Part shown: in pieces, positions 6,724 to 7,723 of the stretch
Layout of the letters: each line of letters opens with the position of its first letter
Position numbering within the stretch: the stretch's first letter is position 1
Source: Nitrospira sp.
GTDB taxonomy: Bacteria > Nitrospirota > Nitrospiria > Nitrospirales > Nitrospiraceae
Assembly: GCA_024998705.1 (NCBI GenBank)
Contig: JACOEF010000224.1
Coordinates: forward strand, 1 to 7,723
Direction of reading: 5' to 3'
Length of the DNA stretch: 7,723 nt
Notes under the pieces: model-generated
Told to the model about the DNA's origin: nothing
Databases searched by the model: none
What the model saw: the letters and a program-made list of their open reading frames with translations, nothing else
Position numbers and translations under genes: made by a program

Positions 6724-7122
6724 TCACTCGCCGGAAGACTCACGCTCAAGATACTCAATGACGGATGCGTAGGTCAGCTCACGAACACGAGCCTTGGAGG
6801 GACCACCTGCGCCGATATTGCATTCGAGCCACACACGAACTGAGATCTCGCGACGCGCATCGCTGCAGTGTCGCCACATCTCGTGCAAGAACTCAACGGG
6901 CAACCCGACTTGCACTCCTTCCGATTCAATACGGTCATCTAAAATAGCCAGCAAATCGGCGATGGCATGATCCGCTTGATAGGGCGGTGCCGAGAAGCCG
7001 AACGCCTCCTGAGCCTGCGACTCCTGCCGAGCCTGCTCGACAAGGTCGTGCATATACTCTTTCAGCAATCCGATGATGTGGCCGGATAAACGCATCGTCG
7101 ACAGAGTAGCCGCAACCGTCAT
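6724..7122 (-). CDS. Unrecognised small protein (about 132 residues)
   Basis: I do not recognise this protein. From the chosen ATG it runs 132 residues with no cysteine cluster and no membrane segment. The N-terminal part is amphipathic helical (SGHIIGLLKEYMHDLVEQARQ), followed by a Pro/Gly/Phe linker (FGFSAPPYQ) and an acidic stretch ADLLAILDDRIESE. A C-terminal half with LPVEFLHEMWRHCSDARREI and SVRVWLECNIG then ends in a helix YASVIEYLERESS. The frame is open to 7233, but that longest form would overlap the likely YkgJ start at 7181 on the other strand, so a later start is preferred: 7122, 7095 (MRLSG) or 7053 (preceded by AAAGAG). None has a strong ribosome site. Coding potential is supported by a sensible amphipathic composition and by the lack of any longer competing frame. 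It is convergent with the DUF218 gene and divergent from the YkgJ gene. Confidence 0.65.
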   Translation of the reverse strand: MTVAATLSTMRLSGHIIGLLKEYMHDLVEQARQESQAQEAFGFSAPPYQADHAIADLLAILDDRIESEGVQVGLPVEFLHEMWRHCSDARREISVRVWLECNIGAGGPSKARVRELTYASVIEYLERESSGE

Positions 7123-7155
7123 CACGGGGCAAGACCGGAAGCCGTGAGGCTCTGG

Positions 7156-7185
7156 TTGACCGCGGATTCGGAGGTTCTCTATGAT
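7156..7185 (+). promoter_or_regulatory. Promoter-like sequence overlapping the first possible YkgJ start
   Basis: TTGACC (7156-7161, five of six) and TATGAT (7180-7185, five of six) are 18 bp apart, one of the best promoter matches in the window. The -10 box overlaps the ATG at 7181. If it is active, transcription starts near 7192 and the protein must begin at 7256 with a leader of about 64 nt; if translation begins at 7181, the match is fortuitous or drives a second, shorter form. The sequence alone does not decide. Confidence 0.4.
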
Positions 7186-7723
7186 AGCGCCAGCATCAGA
7201 ATCGGATGAACGTCGTCGGGTCGCGACTCCCATTCGAACTCAAAGATCGTTGCCCATGAGTAACCAGCCCACTATTCAACATTTTGAAATCTCGCTGCAG
7301 ACGCCAAGCGGAGAAGTCAGCACCGCCGTGGGAGTACCGACCGCGTTCGTGCCGGTCACCGCGATCCTCCCGCTCATGCGCAGTCTCGGTGAAGAAGCCC
7401 AGGCATTAGAGCACCGCCCGTTACTCGAGGCCGGCCAAACAGTCTCCTGTGAAAAGGGTTGCGCCGCCTGCTGCCGGATGCTCGTGCCGATTTCGGTACC
7501 GGAAGCCTTTGCGCTCACGAACACCATCGAGCGGTTGGATCAGAATGAACGGAATCGCCTGTTATCCAAGCTCGACTTGGCCCAGCAACAACTGGCTCGG
7601 GCCGGGCTTCTGAAACGACTCTCTTCGCTGGCCGATTCGTCGGAGCCCGTGAGTGACGAGGCTATTGAGCCGTTAAACCGGGACTACTACGCGCTTCGTC
7701 TGCCCTGTCCTTTTCTCGACCAC
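7181..7723 (+). CDS. YkgJ-family cysteine-cluster protein, N-terminal part (runs off right edge)
   Basis: This protein carries the YkgJ/UPF0153-type metal-binding cluster C-x3-C-x2-C-C (C90, C94, C97, C98 in CEKGCAACC), followed about 80 residues later by RLPCPFLD with C176, where the second half of the cluster begins. Family members are thought to bind zinc or an Fe-S centre through about eight cysteines; function is unknown. The frame is open to the right edge, giving 181 residues here. The start is chosen at ATG 7181 because GGAGG lies at 7170-7174, 6 nt upstream. The alternative ATG at 7256 (MSNQPTIQHFEI) has only a weak site but removes a 25-residue Arg-rich leader that looks unlike the family. 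A coiled helical stretch (about 120-150, NERNRLLSKLDLAQQQLARA) separates the cysteine regions. Family is confident; start is not. Confidence 0.88.
   Translation, partial: MIAPASESDERRRVATPIRTQRSLPMSNQPTIQHFEISLQTPSGEVSTAVGVPTAFVPVTAILPLMRSLGEEAQALEHRPLLEAGQTVSCEKGCAACCRMLVPISVPEAFALTNTIERLDQNERNRLLSKLDLAQQQLARAGLLKRLSSLADSSEPVSDEAIEPLNRDYYALRLPCPFLDH

Noticed and set aside
1..7723. Mobile element, CRISPR array, tRNA/rRNA, riboswitch
   Set aside because: No transposase, integrase, terminal repeats, regularly spaced repeats, cloverleaf-like sequence or long structured leader was seen on either strand.

Overview
This looks like a bacterial chromosomal window, moderately GC-rich, with compact genes on both strands and mostly recognisable Shine-Dalgarno sequences. 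No phage, transposon, CRISPR, tRNA or rRNA signal was seen. The mix of proteins (di-haem cytochrome c peroxidase, a RicT/PSP1 protein in a non-Firmicute-like setting, an EVE-domain protein, a YkgJ cysteine-cluster protein) recalls Nitrospira or a related Nitrospirota lineage. That placement is an impression from protein style, not a search result.

Layout. Positions 1-447 (-) hold the N-terminal 149 residues of an exported di-haem cytochrome c peroxidase/MauG-type protein, running off the left edge, with its own promoter inside a 9-bp inverted repeat. Positions 610-3848 (-) form the clearest unit. It is a three-gene operon read leftward: a lysine 6-dehydrogenase/saccharopine-dehydrogenase-like enzyme, then an antiquitin-type aldehyde dehydrogenase 7 bp downstream, then a VOC-fold metalloprotein that overlaps the dehydrogenase by 17 bp. 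The first two suit oxidation of L-lysine through allysine (piperideine-6-carboxylate) to 2-aminoadipate. The third has a His-His-Glu triad like that of hydroxyphenylpyruvate dioxygenase and has no assigned step.

Further right, 3973-4725 (-) is a RicT-like PSP1 protein with two cysteine clusters. A 214-bp divergent spacer separates it from a very small HELGH metalloprotease-like protein at 4940-5197 (+). An EVE/PUA-fold protein (5254-5739, -) and a membrane-anchored DUF218 (ElyC/SanA/YdcF) protein (5821-6633, +) are divergently transcribed from an 81-bp spacer. An unrecognised small protein (about 6724-7122, -) is followed by the N-terminal 181 residues of a YkgJ-family cysteine-cluster protein (7181 to the right edge, +).

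No gene-free stretch exceeds 300 bp; the longest is 4726-4939. Most of the window is housekeeping or metabolic. The best candidate for undescribed biology is the VOC enzyme tied to the lysine-oxidation pair, followed by the minimal zincin and the dyad around the peroxidase promoter.
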